From Cyanidiococcus yangmingshanensis (lineage: Eukaryota; Rhodophyta; Bangiophyceae; Cyanidiales; Cyanidiaceae), in NCBI GenBank assembly GCA_013995675.1, contig VWRR01000020.1, forward strand, positions 238,644 through 302,643: a stretch of 64,000 nt of DNA, read 5' to 3'. Under the pieces are notes generated by a model. It had not been told where the DNA came from, made no database searches, and saw nothing but the letters and a program-made list of their open reading frames with translations. The number at the start of each line of letters is the position of its first letter. The stretch's first letter is position 1. Below, piece by piece: positions 11,351 through 22,893 of the stretch. The translations under genes were made by a program, and so were the position numbers.

Positions 11351-12343
11351 TTATCTCTGTTCACGTGACCGAATGTGAATGTTACCCTGGTAACTCATTG
11401 CTAAGATACCTCATCGCCTCCACATCATCTATACTTGAAATCATACGGAATTATTGACGAATAATCCACCAGTATCGAGATCAAAGCTACCTGAGCGCAC
11501 CTGGCTCAAAACGGGTGCGAGGGAAGCTTCCCCTACCAACTGGTGGATTCCTGGACGCATTGCAGGTGCATGGACGAGAACGCGATGCATCCAAAGCCGT
11601 CAATCAGCAGCCAATGCGTCTATCCATACATAATCAATCGACTCGAGACAAGGATGATCAAAAAGTCCATACGTAGATACTCAATCCACCACGAGTCCAT
11701 CCATCGACATCTAGATAGATGACAATGCAAGCATCTTTCAACATACACGGCTCATCAAAGCGTCCATCCATCGACATCTAGATAGATGACAATGAAAACA
11801 TCTTTCAACATACACGGCTCATCAAAGCGTCCATCCATCCATGGGCCTCTCTGTGCGCGCTCGAGAGCCGGATCGATGACTGGCCCGGGGATCGAGCGGT
11901 TTGGCCCGGCGCGCGCCGATCGCGGCCGCACCGAATCGATCCGATGGCCAATGGCCCGCCCGGTGAGATGAGGGACGTACACGTGTCCTTTTTCTCCTCC
12001 GACGGCTCTGCGAGGTGGTCGGAGGCGAAATCGCGCTACCCCTCGTGCGTTCGCGATATCGCTCTGTTTCAGGAAAAGACCGTTCGGTGTGCTAAGGTGT
12101 GCGGTTTGTCCCGTCTTTAGGGACAGTATACACGCGCGTCTTTACAGTGATACGATATCGGCGGGTGCCTGTTGGACGAGTTTTGTCTCTTGTGGCGGGG
12201 CCGACACTTGTGCGTTCCTAGTCGTGCCTATTTGTGCGTGCGTGTGCGTGTGCGTGTGCAATTCTAACCATTGCCGTGTTGCTAGCGTTGTGCATTGCTC
12301 ATATTGCGAAAACCTTTGACTCCATTGTTTTATTGGTACAACG
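11351..12343. other. Non-coding gap with tandem repeat, upstream of the CCCH gene
   Basis: No gene is seen. It contains a 67-base tandem duplication (11696-11829) and a GC-rich patch near 11870-11950. A GT/GC-rich simple repeat, (GTGTGC)-like, lies at about 12232-12260 some 85 bases before the CCCH gene start. The right half is likely the promoter and 5' leader of that gene. Confidence 0.5.
11696..11829. repeat. 67-base tandem repeat, two copies
   Basis: Two adjacent copies with a period of 67 bases: 11696-11762 and 11763-11829. They differ at only a few positions and contain the direct motif GACATCTAGATAGATGACAATG. The start of a third copy is present just after 11829. The near identity implies a recent duplication. 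Confidence 0.9.
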
Positions 12344-14207
12344 ATGATGTGGGTGACTGCAGATGACGGGCAAGGGAATATGCGGGAGTCGGCGCTTGGC
12401 AGTACGTCCTCGTGGCTGACGACGGCGCTGCAAGACGAGGCGAAAGAGGTGTTTCGATGCGGTACGCTGGCGTCGTCAGCTGTACACACAGCGGAAACAA
12501 GGATTGGAAGTGAGTTGGAAACAGTCTCTTCGCTGGACACGATATGTGCGGAGCGTGCTGGGACCAGCAACGACAACAACAACAACAACACGACCAAGGT
12601 CTCTCTCTGGGAGAAGCGCTCCCTTCCCGGTGTCCATATCGACACCGATGTTTTGCGTTCGGTGCATGGGAAAGCGTCTACCCTGAATATTCGCGGGGGC
12701 GTTTCGCCGCCGGCTCCTGCATCGCGCCCTGAGACCTCTTGTGGGCGTGCAGTTTCCCCGGGACGGAATTCGAGTGTCCGTCGTGGAGATGGGGCTGCTC
12801 CTGGTGAGCAGTTGCCGCCAGCCTCGCCATCGAAGAAGGACCCTGGGCGCGCTGCTTCGAACGAAATGATTGCAGCGCGCGGTTGTCTCACTTGCCGCCC
12901 ATCTCAAGGATGTAATCGGACACACGGACTCTGGTCTCAGGCATCGGGCTCGATGGGTGAAAACTGTCAAGGCGGCCACACCTTGACGGCGACGCCGCGA
13001 ACACCTGCCAGTGCGCCATCATTTGGCGCCCATGCCATCAACGAGCTCTACAAGACCGAAATGTGTCGGTCGTGGATGGAGACAGGGCACCTGCCGCTAT
13101 GGTGCAAAATGCCAGTTCGCGCACGGGCAGGAGGAGCTGCGCCCTTTACCTCGTCATCCCAAGTACAAGACCAAAGTGTGTAAGAACTTTGCAGAGAATG
13201 GGAGCTGCCCATATGGAAGCAGGTGTCGATTTATTCATGAGCGTGGGCGGACGGGGAGTTTCGAGGGCCTCGAACCCGAGCTGTTGGCCGTGGTCACCGC
13301 GGGGTCTTGTGCGACGCCGCGCAAGTTACCGATTTTTCAACAACTGCATCACGGCATTGCGATGGATGCGACCGCTACAAAGCAGGAGACCATGATTGTC
13401 AAGTCCGAGCAAAGGGCGTCGAACAGCAGCAACGCGGGAACCAAGAGCCCCAAGCAGCCGTTCAATGGACACTTGTCAGTTGATTCGGATGTGCAACCAT
13501 GGCAAACATCAATAATTGCATCACGGTCGCATTTGACAACAACGTCATTGGCTTCAGTAGAGGCGTCGATAGCACCGGTCGGACCGAGCCCACTCAGCGC
13601 TGACGCTCCCACACCATCTTCACTTGACCCAGTCGAGGAGTACTTGCCATGGCAAACCGAAGATGTGACTCGTACCGACTCCAGGACACGTGACAACTTC
13701 GCTGCGCAGTATTGGAGCTGGTGGAGCGCAACGCAGTCGCCACCAAGCACGCAACAGTTGGGTCCTCTGCCATCAGCGGCCTCGGCTCCAGCCGTCACCC
13801 AGTATTCACCGGGGCGTCAGGAGCTGGCCTCAACGGTGAGTACATACAGTGCCTATTGCAGCCCAGTGACACCAGCGAACAAGCTCTTCACGAACAGTTC
13901 AGAGGAGCCCACGAAATCAGCGTCGACCACCTGGGGGAGTGCCCGGAGCCTCTGGACCGCGCTGAGCACCGCGTCGGCACCGTTCTCAACATCGACCTCT
14001 GCGACTTCGTCTGCATCATCACCTTCGTCTTCATCATCCGCGTGCTTGTCAGCATCGACCTCGATGAATGCACTCAACTTCAATCGGGTCGGAGCGAGCG
14101 CGGCTGAGACTAAGTCGAATAACCAGCCGGATACAAGCCTGTCGATCGGATCGGTCGAACATGCCGCCTCCAGCAACAGAAACGACACCTTTACATACAT
14201 TCATTGA
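12344..14207 (+). CDS. Tandem CCCH zinc-finger protein (tristetraprolin/Tis11 family), +1 break
   Basis: RNA-binding protein of the TTP/Tis11 family, which binds AU-rich elements and promotes mRNA decay. It carries two CX8CX5CX3H fingers, each preceded by a YKTE/K lead-in. The first is around YKTEMC...[11 protein letters not shown], the second around YKTKVC...[11 protein letters not shown]. The first finger is split: its first Cys is in one frame and the rest in the next, joined +1 at GGG (13085-13087). Removing one G gives exactly the CX8C spacing. A ~240-residue N-terminal region and a ~330-residue C-terminal Ser/Thr/Ala-rich region are probably disordered. The start is the ATG at 12344. 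Confidence 0.9.
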
Positions 14208-14224
14208 GTATCATACTCACCTGT

Positions 14225-14824
14225 TTATGCGTCTGGAAATTCAAAAACAACATCCTTCCCGGTAAGCTTCTTATAAACGACCGCATATGTATCGATACGA
14301 TGCTCAACCTGGGGACGCTCGCGCGGATCCAAGTGCACCCGCATCAAACGGCTCTGGTCCGTCCGATAAAGAACCCGCTTACCTATAATATCAGTCGGAT
14401 ATACCACATCCTCCAAATAGGCCTCGTGCACGGCGGTAAGCGTGCGCGACCTAGGCCGTTTCTGCTTCAGCAAGCGTCGTCCGTGCCGTTCCTTTGGCAG
14501 GATGCGCCGCTTGCCAATAATCACCACCTGCCGCCCACTAAACTTTTTCTCCAACTCTCGAACGAGACGCGTATGCACACGATGATACTTGGCAAGCAGG
14601 CGATAGGGCACGACGAGGAGGATCGCTCGCCGGCCGCCGCCAATGTCCATCTCCGTCGCGTTATGAAAGACCAACTCTCGCAGATCAGTTCGCCACTCCG
14701 CAGAACCAGCTTCCAAGTCCTGCATCGCCTGCGCCATCTGCTCCTCAATAGGAAGAATCGTCTCTTTCGGTCCTTTCAAAATTCGTCGCTTCAACACAAC
14801 TTGGCCCTCGGCTGTAGACTCCAT
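14225..14824 (-). CDS. RPS7: 40S ribosomal protein S7 (eS7)
   Basis: Small-subunit ribosomal protein eS7. The ~199-residue product shows family blocks in order: the region around LVFHNATEMDIGGGRRAILLVVPY, then LVRELEKKFSGRQVVIIGKRRI, then the tail segment around LTAVHEAYLEDVVYPTDIIGKR, ending in GKDVVFEFP. Length fits eS7. The frame is open upstream to a GTG at 14872, but the ATG at 14824 fits the family N-terminus. It converges with the CCCH gene, leaving only about 17 bases between stops, and diverges from the permuted tRNA gene. Confidence 0.95.
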   Translation of the reverse strand: MESTAEGQVVLKRRILKGPKETILPIEEQMAQAMQDLEAGSAEWRTDLRELVFHNATEMDIGGGRRAILLVVPYRLLAKYHRVHTRLVRELEKKFSGRQVVIIGKRRILPKERHGRRLLKQKRPRSRTLTAVHEAYLEDVVYPTDIIGKRVLYRTDQSRLMRVHLDPRERPQVEHRIDTYAVVYKKLTGKDVVFEFPDA

Positions 14825-14955
14825 GGTTGGCAGCGACCCACGCACGCACACACGCACAGTCCTTGTCGACACGCCTCACGCATGCATCATGGACGCGCAC
14901 GCATCGCGCCGCGGCGACGACGCCGACGCACACCCATGCGCTTGACACCACGGCC

Positions 14956-14963
14956 TTTATATA
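14956..14963. promoter_or_regulatory. TATA-like box upstream of the permuted tRNA gene
   Basis: TTTATATA lies about 43 bases before the 3' half of the tRNA gene, between it and the divergent eS7 gene. Position fits a TATA element for RNA polymerase III, though it could equally serve eS7. Confidence 0.45.
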
Positions 14964-15005
14964 CCAATTTGGACACCAGTACTCACATCTTCGTAACGGG
15001 ACCCC

Positions 15006-15098
15006 AGGATCGAAACCTCGTCTCGCTAACGAGCATGTCCAATGCATCCAGCGAGATGGCGCAGCGGAAGCGTGATGGGCTCATAACCCATAGGTCCG
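15006..15098 (+). tRNA. Circularly permuted initiator tRNA-Met (CAU)
   Basis: The two halves are in reversed order. The 3' half (15006-15027: T-arm part, T-loop ATCGAAA, acceptor 3' strand TCTCGCT) comes first. A 22-base spacer follows, then the 5' half (15050-15098). The 5' half holds acceptor AGCGAGA, D-arm GCGC-AGCGGAA-GCGT, anticodon arm ATGGG-CTCATAA-CCCAT, and AGGTC. The acceptor pairs perfectly over 7 bp. Joining after 15098 to 15006 makes a perfect T-stem (CGAGG with CCTCG). A1-T72, the GGG/CCC anticodon stem, and A in place of T at position 54 mark the eukaryotic initiator. The exact junction is inferred; neighbouring choices leave one T-stem mismatch. Confidence 0.9.
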
Positions 15099-15106
15099 TC
15101 CGTTCG

Positions 15107-15111
15107 TTTTT
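15107..15111 (+). terminator. RNA polymerase III T-run terminator
   Basis: TTTTT begins eight bases after the inferred end of the tRNA 5' half. This is where the transcript of a permuted pre-tRNA should stop. Confidence 0.6.
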
Positions 15112-15439
15112 GCATCCCTCGAATATGATCGCGTTTCGAGGCGATCACTGAACATCACCAGCATCATGAACGAAATCGGCATCGCACGAGGACGGATACA
15201 TGGTAAGCAGAGCGCGACGATCGTCGCGTGCCGTAGACGACACCCAGCATCGAACTTTAGGGCGTATCGCGTGCATTTCGTAACTTGTTGCTGTATCAGT
15301 CCTGGAACAGATCGGCGACGAGATGTGCGACCTCCATACCAAGTGGATGGCTTTCCATCGATCCACAGCCGGTGGCCGTTGAGTTTGCGCGCATCGGAGC
15401 CAGTTGTCGTACTGTCGCTAGGTGCACGCTATTCGGCGT

Positions 15440-17479
15440 TCAGCTGCCTCGGGAGAGAGACGCAGACACCGACGATGTCTTTCGAATCGTCATCGCAGCA
15501 GCAGCAGCAGCAGTCGCAGATGATGTCGATGTCGATGAACGTACTCCCGTCGAAGCGTAGAATGCACGAAGCTCCGCGAATCGCGCTGCACATGCTGCAG
15601 CACTACGTGTCGGCACAAGCGTGGCTACCAGACGCCAACGTGCTGCCCCGTGAGATGGTCCAAACTGACGAAGTGCCTCTTCAAGCTGCCGCTGTTCCTC
15701 AATCGTCCATGAGGCTGCGTTCGGTGGTGTCAGATTGGCCGTTCGGCTGCACGGTGCTCGCATCAGTGCATGTGCCTGCGCTCGGATCTCCTCAGGCGAG
15801 TATCGATGCTGGAGTGCCTCTGCGATGCGGGTCCATCGATCGCGAGTACCTACAGGGAATTTCTTCAGAGCACGGGATAGTAAAGCTAGCCCGGTGGTGC
15901 TCCATGTTTCTTTGGAGGCACCCGATGCGGACGGGGCATCCACAGCGCGCATGCCGACGCCTTCTTGCGCGAGATCCTTCGCTGGCGACCTTGAGGACGA
16001 TGCGGGCACCTCACAAGATACTGATGCAGCATTCGTATCGCGCATGTTTGCACGCTCCACCGAGTCTGGCGATGCGGACGGCGCTGGTGCTCGTGCCGAT
16101 GTCGTCTCACTTGGGGACAAAGTCCGTCCATGCTCAGCAGACATCGACGGATGCAGATCGGGCGCTTGGTATCCTTGGTGACGACCAGGCGGTTCTGCTG
16201 TTCCGATACCGACAGCAGCATTCGTCATCAGCGCTGAGGCGAGATCCTGGTGGCCATTTGGCTTTTCCGTGGAATGTCGTGGAGTTTGCGTCGCGAGCCG
16301 TTCGCCTCGTGAAGCAGACGGATCGGAGATGCTCGAGCAATCGTTCGTGTTGGTGCGTCGCATCTCTGCACGGGATTGGGATCCTGTCTGGTCATCTGCA
16401 GCTACTGTGCGTCCAGCGCTGGTCTCTTGCCACGACATGACATGCGGTGTTGCACGAACCGATACGTTCTGGAATGCATTCAGCACAACGGTGCCGTTGG
16501 CTGCATCATCTTCGAGCCATTTTTGACGGAACCGTCGTCGAGCGGCGCGCTCCTCTGCCTTGCGTTCCCGTTCCGCTTCTCGCATTCGCCGGATGCGAGG
16601 ATCCAGTCGATAGCATGTCTCTACGAGTTGTCTTAGACGCGCTCGCTCTGCCTGTCTCCGACGCGCTCGCTCCTTACGCTGCTGTCGCTCGTGCCAACGG
16701 CGCTCCTCTCGCGTCATACTCAAATCATCCCAAATCTGATCGTCATCTTCATCGGGAAACTCACGCCACGAGTCAAAAGCCTGCCAGAAGGCGTAAAAGC
16801 GACGTACTTGAGCATCTGGGGTATCCGCATTCCCCAGCTGCGGTACTGGCTGCTGGCGGCTCCAACGGGCATTCCGCTCGAAAGCCGCCCCAAAAACGGT
16901 GTAGAACTCGTCCTCAGTCCGGCTCGTATCCGCATCAGGAATACGATCGTCAAACGTGCCATCCATAGAGTCGTAGAGACAGCGGCGCTGAGGGTGCAGC
17001 AGGACGCGCATCGCCTGCTGCAGTCGTTGAAACACTTCCTGAGCCTGCAGGCGAGCGGCCGGAGGCCAGCGAACGACTCGATCGGGGTGCACCGCCCTCG
17101 AAACCTCTTTATAAGCTCGGCGGATATCCGCTACGGTGGCCTGGTATCGAGTCTGCTCCAGGCCGAGCAGTCGATACCAGTCACTTTCCCGCGCAGCGGC
17201 CAGGAGTGAAGCAGCCAGCGCCGTCGTTGCAGTAGGCGGTGTCGTCGATGCCCCGCTGCTACAAGACTCGGACACTGTGCTCGAAACCGCACCATCAACG
17301 TGATCAGAAGCTTCATTCTCGCGTTCAACTCGCTCAAACTGGTAAAAGAACGCCCATCCAGCACACTCAACGCGACGTTGACGCAGAGAAACCGCCCCGA
17401 ATGCCACGGTTGGCAACAGCGTCACGAACGCAAGCGCCCGAACTGGCCGTTTCACGTCATCAAGCGCACACTCACTCAT
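15440..17479 (-). CDS. ZUO1: Zuotin/DNAJC2 ribosome-associated J-protein
   Basis: A 679-residue homologue of Zuotin (DNAJC2/MPP11), the J-domain partner in the ribosome-associated complex that recruits Hsp70 to nascent chains. In order: an N-terminal segment with the family VE..GWAFF pattern (residues ~37-46); a J domain (~100-165) with the HPD triad at 131-133; the zuotin homology region (~175-310) with FDDRIP, VFGAAFERNARWS, FYAFWQAFDSWREFPDEDD and a highly charged helix; a low-complexity linker; and two C-terminal SANT/Myb-like domains (~550-660, WTIEEQRQLEEALRQFG in the second). The SANT pair matches the animal/plant form rather than the yeast one. A hydrophobic stretch at residues ~15-32 is unusual. 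The frame is unbroken. Confidence 0.93.
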   Translation of the reverse strand: MSECALDDVKRPVRALAFVTLLPTVAFGAVSLRQRRVECAGWAFFYQFERVERENEASDHVDGAVSSTVSESCSSGASTTPPTATTALAASLLAAARESDWYRLLGLEQTRYQATVADIRRAYKEVSRAVHPDRVVRWPPAARLQAQEVFQRLQQAMRVLLHPQRRCLYDSMDGTFDDRIPDADTSRTEDEFYTVFGAAFERNARWSRQQPVPQLGNADTPDAQVRRFYAFWQAFDSWREFPDEDDDQIWDDLSMTREERRWHERQQRKERARRRQAERARLRQLVETCYRLDPRIRRMREAERERKAEERAARRRFRQKWLEDDAANGTVVLNAFQNVSVRATPHVMSWQETSAGRTVAADDQTGSQSRAEMRRTNTNDCSSISDPSASRGERLATQTPRHSTEKPNGHQDLASALMTNAAVGIGTAEPPGRHQGYQAPDLHPSMSAEHGRTLSPSETTSARAPAPSASPDSVERANMRDTNAASVSCEVPASSSRSPAKDLAQEGVGMRAVDAPSASGASKETWSTTGLALLSRALKKFPVGTRDRWTRIAEALQHRYSPEEIRAQAHALMRAPCSRTANLTPPNAASWTIEEQRQLEEALRQFGPSHGAARWRLVATLVPTRSAAACAARFAELRAFYASTGVRSSTSTSSATAAAAAAMTIRKTSSVSASLSRGS

Positions 17480-17765
17480 TCATTGACAAAAAGCGATTTA
17501 CCAAGGCACGAGATCTCCAGGTATGCTTTCGAAGACGCCAATTGTACCGTCGTGAGCAGCTACAACAACGACTCGACCCGCGTTGGAGACGCGAGGCTGT
17601 CCAGGACCGTCCCGGGTCGAGGACGGCTCGGGTGCTACGGCTGCCGCCGCGGGCTCGTTTTGGCCCCTCCGCGCTCGTGCTTGTTCCGTTTGTTGGGTCG
17701 AAGTCGTTTGATGAAATCGACTGGTGGTGCGTTGTGGAGCGAAGACGGCTGCGGTGACGTGGGCC

Positions 17766-20700
17766 TCAGTAAACGGCATGAACGCTTCGAAGCGCTCGTT
17801 GCGGTAACGACGGATACGCGGTGGAGCGCTCGTGCTGGTGCCAGACCCGTACGTGGCTGTTCGCGGATGAACCCGAGGCGAGCGTCTCCTGCGCTTGGTC
17901 GGAGCGCAGGTTTGGCGGCTCATTCAAGGCGAGAGAGATGGTACGAGGTTGCTGGTCGGTGTTTCGTGTCGTCGTTTGCCAGTCTTGGCGGTTGCCAGCA
18001 GCCAGTGGACGAGTTGCGTCGACGGAGCTGGTGGCTGTTGACGACGCCTCGACGCTGCGACCGCTCAGCCAGTGCCCCAGCAGTGCACGACCTTGTTGCC
18101 ACGATCGTTCCCCAGCGTTACGCTCGGTATGTTCATAGAGCACCGTGTCCCAGATGTAGACGAGTCGATCCTCGCTGGCAGTAATCACATAACGAAAGTC
18201 GTCGCTAAAGCCAGCTCGAATATGGTTCCAGGTGCACGAATGTCCGACGTACTTGCTAACAATACGCAAGTCTTGGACTCGATAGAGACGAATACGGCTA
18301 TCGTTGGTGCTGATCAGTACCTCATACTGTTGCGCTGTTGATTTTGGATCCGTCTGTTTGACATCCGACTGCGGTTTGTGGGTCTGGCCTGCCACAGAGG
18401 CGGCTAGAGGTACCGACGGCCGCACCGGCATCAGTGTTCTCGGATTCGATATTCGTTCAGGTGCCGGCATCATCGCAAAACTGGTTATCTTGCTTCCTTT
18501 GCGATTGCGACCCCGACGACTGTGCACCTCCAAGGTGGTGATGTACTGGAGCGCGCGCTCACCCTCCTCGAAGCGGACCACATTGTAGACTTTGCATTCG
18601 CCTCGATACGTGCCAACGAGCGCTTGCTCTCCATTCGGCGTAAAGCCACATGCGGTGACGAGGCCGCGCACTTCAGCATAGTCCGAGACGTGACGTGAAC
18701 TGATGTTCCAGAGGCGTATGCGTTCGTCGAGCGAACCACTGAGAAAAAAGTTCTCGTTTCGGGGATGGAAGGTTACACACGTCACAAAGTCTGCGTGGAG
18801 AAACTTGCGCAACACTTGACCATAATCCACGTGCCAGAGTCGTACCGTCTTGTCCATCGAGCTCGAGAGCAAAAAGTTATTGGCAGACCAAGCGACACAG
18901 AGCACGTCACCTCCATGACCGCGGAACACGCGATGCGGCTCCTCGACTCGGAAGAGTCGGCGTGTGTAGAGACGGTTCGGGTCATCGTCGGACATGACCA
19001 AACCAGTGCCTGCTTTGAGATGAGGCGGCACCAGGAATGGTTGGAATGTGCTGGTACCGGCGGTTGCTGCTGAGCGCAACCAACTAGCTACTTCGGCCAG
19101 GTCAGCGTTCCCATAATTCAACGTATGCGGTTCGTTTTGAACATTCCAGACCATGATCACAGCATCTTGACCGCCAGTGGCCAGGTACTTGCCGTCAGCT
19201 GAGAATTCCATGCTCCAGACAGGGCCCAGATGCGGCCGAAAACATTGCACCAGACACATGTTGGGAATGATCTGCGCGCCGCGAGCCTTGTTTGGTGCCT
19301 GAACCCGTACAAAGAGTTGAGCAACGCGAAAGTCGCGCAGTAAGCGTTGATGCTCACGTTTGTTCAGGGCGACACCTTTGCTGGGGAACCGAAGATGGTA
19401 ACGGGGCCCTTCGGGCAAGACAGCGGCACCAGCCTCGCGACCGCTGGCTGCATTCGAAGAGCCAGCATCCAGACCGGAAAGTTGATCTGCAGTTGGCATC
19501 GTAACAAGGACACCTTCGTCGAGACTCCCCGCCGGTGTACGAAAGCCATCGGTGGAGGCAGTGCTTGCCTGAACTCGGCCTGTGCTGCTCGTTGCATCGG
19601 CAGCATCATCCCAGGCGGCTGCAGTCGTGATTGTGTGCGCTGGAGAGGCATCATCACCATGCTGCTTGCCAGGTAGGTGCACGGGAGTTTCGCTCCGCAG
19701 ATCCAGCCGCTAGTGATGATGCTGGTGCTGTCGCCGATCGATTCGACGATCCAGCCGAGGCAGCTTGTGCTTGAAGATTTTTGGAGCGAGATAAAAGTGG
19801 CACTGAACGAAAGCGACTCAATGGAGTGGCTGAAAAACTTGTCGACGGTCGTCTACTCATCGTACTTGAACGGATAGGGGCGCCGTCATCTTGACTGGAC
19901 TCCCCTGACTGTGCAACGGTGCGATGTCGTCGCACCAGCTGATGCACGATTTCCGCTGAAGTCATCTGCGCAACCTCGCTCTCTGTGAGGTAGCGCTCCT
20001 CGCCTGTATCTAGGTTCTTGATGAGGAACTCGACTCGTTGCTGGGGGCTCTGGGAACGCCCCGGGGTACGCTCTCTTGTGCGAGTGATGACCTGAAAACC
20101 AGCCTGATCGGTCTCCGCTGTACCGAATTCGAGTAGCAAATTGCGTCGACTGGAGTCCGTTGAAGGTTTGCGTAGCGGATAAGTGAACTTGTTCAAAAAA
20201 CTCCGTCCAAACTCTAGAACCCCTTTTCGTCCTCGTTGTTCCGAGACTTGCGTAGTGGGAGCACCTGTTGGAATCGGTCTCGCGCTCATGTAGCTCGCGG
20301 AGCGTTCAGGCTGCCAACTGGAGCCAAACGCGCTGTCGCTACGCGCTCTCTCTCGATCCCCGGGTGCTGCTTGAGCGGGTTCCAAACCTTTCGGACTCAA
20401 CCGTGAACCAGAGTCAACAGAATGCCGTTGGGTTTTCCCGAAAAAGCCGGTGACGGAGCCGACCCAGCCCCGCCAACCTAGCCAGGATGAACTCGGAGCG
20501 AGCGTCTCGGCACTTGACCGCGTACCGACCTCTCTTTTCGTACTCGCGGCGCGTTGTGAGAGATCCGCACTCGACACAACAGCTGCATCGGGGCCCGCAT
20601 CGTTTTCCGAAACGATCGCTGCTCGGTCAAGCGCTCCGGTGTCCTCGTAGAATGTCGACTGGGACGGTACTCGTGACATGGGTTCCCAACCAGGAGCGGG

Positions 20701-20847
20701 CTCGGACCACCTGGACTTGGTGCGCCCAGCGTCAGCCCTGGCTTTTCGTCCCGTTGCTCCAGCTACACTTTCGCGGGTCTGATCGCTTGACTCGCTTTCG
20801 TCACTACCAAAACGCACATAGCGACCGGAGGCGGTTGTCGATTCCAT
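17766..20847 (-). CDS. WDR44: WDR44-like WD40 protein (Rab11-binding family), +1 break
   Basis: Homologue of WDR44/rabphilin-11, a Rab11 effector in endosomal recycling. The first piece (20847 to about 19655) is Ser-rich and contains the family motif IKNLDTGEERYLTESE near its end. The second piece (to 17766) carries the WD40 propeller: GPVWSMEFSADGKYLATGGQD, LLSSSMDKTVRLWHVDYGQ, FVTCVTFHPRNENFFLSGSLD and EVLISTNDSRIRLY. All match the WDR44 order and spacing. The pieces are joined +1 somewhere within about 19655-19690. The motif shared with WDR44 in the first piece shows this is one gene and not two. The ATG at 20847 is preferred over the GTG two codons upstream. Confidence 0.85.
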
Positions 20848-22587
20848 GAACACCGCTTCGTTATGAACAATCGGTACAGGAAGTGTCCTACCCGCTGAGC
20901 CTTGTGACGCGTTCGCTTCAACCTAGTGATATATTGATCGGGGCGTCTAGACGAGTCGTTGCTACAGAAGTTGCGTCTCGCTGAGGGACTGAACCCCACT
21001 GGAAACCGGAACGCGTCCTCCTGCAAAGTGTTGAGCACCCCGGATCGTTACAACCTCCGCTGCAGAAAAAAAAACAATGAGGAATACGAATCACAACCGT
21101 CAACCCAACGCACGCCTCCTGTCGTGGTGCGGTGCGGCTGCTCCCAAACGACCCCGTCGGGTCAGCAGCCCCGGCCAGAGACGAACGCGCACAGGGGGGA
21201 GGCGCTCGCAGCCCCCAGTAAATGATAGAAAAGCCTTTCCCAACAAGGTCAACAAGGACAACTATATAGAGAGGATCAAGGCGATACTCAGCTCAAAGCA
21301 GACTTGTCATACAAGCACCTTGGATGGAAGGAACGCGACGCGCTTCCGCAAGCCCCGCTGGACCTGGGCAGCGTCGGCCACGTCCAGATGGACTGCTGCA
21401 ACGTGGCCACGAGCGACACCCCGGAAGAAGTCTGCTCTTTTACCAAGACACTCCCCCTGCTGGTCCATATCCTGGATTCCTAAAAGTAATGGTTGATATT
21501 TTTACAAGATCGAACGCTCTAACCGTCGAATAGAAAGAGAAGCAAACTGGTAGCAAGTCGCCGTTGGAGTGTCTGATAAAGGTATCTCGCAGAGACGATA
21601 GTAGACAACCAGTGAGCGTATCGGACCTGCGTCCACCCCAATACCCAGCGATATTTTTTTGGAATAAGCTCACAGACGGCAAAGGACTTGAGACACTCAG
21701 TTGAAGGCAGGCATGGATTGTATCGAGTCTCGTGTGCGTCGGTCGGGCTGCACCGAAGCAGCGCCCTTTTGTGGGGTGTTCCGAACTCGGAGGCGCCACA
21801 ACTCGATTCGCCCGTCCATGGCGCGAACCGTGCTCGATGCCGGGAATGCAGTTTGATGACGTGCTCGAGCGCATGATGCTCTAGACGTTTTTTTCCAGGT
21901 CACGATGCAATCATGCCTCGGGGACTGTCCTCTCAGATGGACAAACTCGACGTGCTATCCACGACGTTTCATCCGCGACAGTTGACGCTCCTGCAGCAGC
22001 GCGACGCGGATCAAGAGAACAGTTTCGCCACCCAGATGCAGCGTTGGCCTGCGCGCGTCACGTCACACCATCGATGGATGGGTGCCCATGCGTGGCACCG
22101 GTGGCAACGCCCAGTCGAAAACGAGTAGGCATCTCGCGACGAGCCATCACTCATGGCCACAGACGTTTTTTATGCGGCGCGCGCAGTGCACGATGCACGT
22201 CATGACCAGCGCTTCGGAACGGCGCATACATTGCGCTTGTATAAACGACATCGGTACGAGGTCTAGCATACCATGAAGCCGTGGGTGTTGGCAACCGCGA
22301 CACTTGCGCTAGAGACGCTCACGAGCGTGACACCGAAGGTGTTTGAAACGCCTCCCGCGGTCGCGTCGCGATTCCAGGCGCGTCGGCGCGCACCACGCAC
22401 GCACGCGCGCACGCACCCTGGCACGACGCAGGGCATGCGTGTCGGAAAGGTTTCGCGGCAAACGCGGTCGCGTGTTCGAGTGTTCGGCATAGGTGCTGCT
22501 GGCGACGAGACTTCTAGCGCAGAGACGACATTCTGTTTTGGCGACTAGGATAATCCAGTTTGAGTTTCGTGTTGAAGGGGAGGAGGA
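20848..22587. other. Gap with no recognised gene
   Basis: Only short open frames. A + strand frame at about 21229-21483 (ending LPLLVHILDS) and small frames at 21913-22128 and 22273-22548 show no family. The last 300 bases are the likely upstream region of CKS1 and include a CACGCACGCGCGCACGCA-type simple repeat near 22395-22420. Confidence 0.4.
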
Positions 22588-22893
22588 ATGCCGGCGCAGC
22601 AGATTCAGTACTCGGAAAAGTACTATGATGATACCTACGAGTATCGTCACGTCATATTGCCACCTGATATTGCGAAACTTTTGCCAAAGAACAAGTTACT
22701 GAGTGAGGCTGAGTGGCGAAACCTGGGTGTACAGCAGTCTCGTGGCTGGGTGCACTATGCGATTCATCGACCAGAGCCGCACATCTTGCTGTTTCGGCGA
22801 CCCTTGAACTATGCGCAGTCGCAGGGGGCTGGCCAGGTGCCTTCGAGCCTTTCGCTAAACCCGAGCGAGTCGACGTCGCGTATGGCTCCATGA
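22588..22893 (+). CDS. CKS1: Cyclin-dependent kinase regulatory subunit CKS1
   Basis: CKS1/Suc1 protein of 101 residues that binds cyclin-dependent kinases and docks phosphorylated substrates. Nearly every family landmark is present: [20 protein letters not shown], the LLSEAEWR block, [20 protein letters not shown] and LFRRPLNY. The HxPEPH hinge that allows strand-swapping is intact. A ~25-residue Ser-rich tail follows the core. It sits well away from its neighbours and is unbroken. Confidence 0.97.
   Translation: MPAQQIQYSEKYYDDTYEYRHVILPPDIAKLLPKNKLLSEAEWRNLGVQQSRGWVHYAIHRPEPHILLFRRPLNYAQSQGAGQVPSSLSLNPSESTSRMAP

Noticed and set aside
15166-16440. 424-codon plus-strand frame
   Set aside because: For most of its length it is the antisense shadow of the well-supported Zuotin gene, and it has no family signature.
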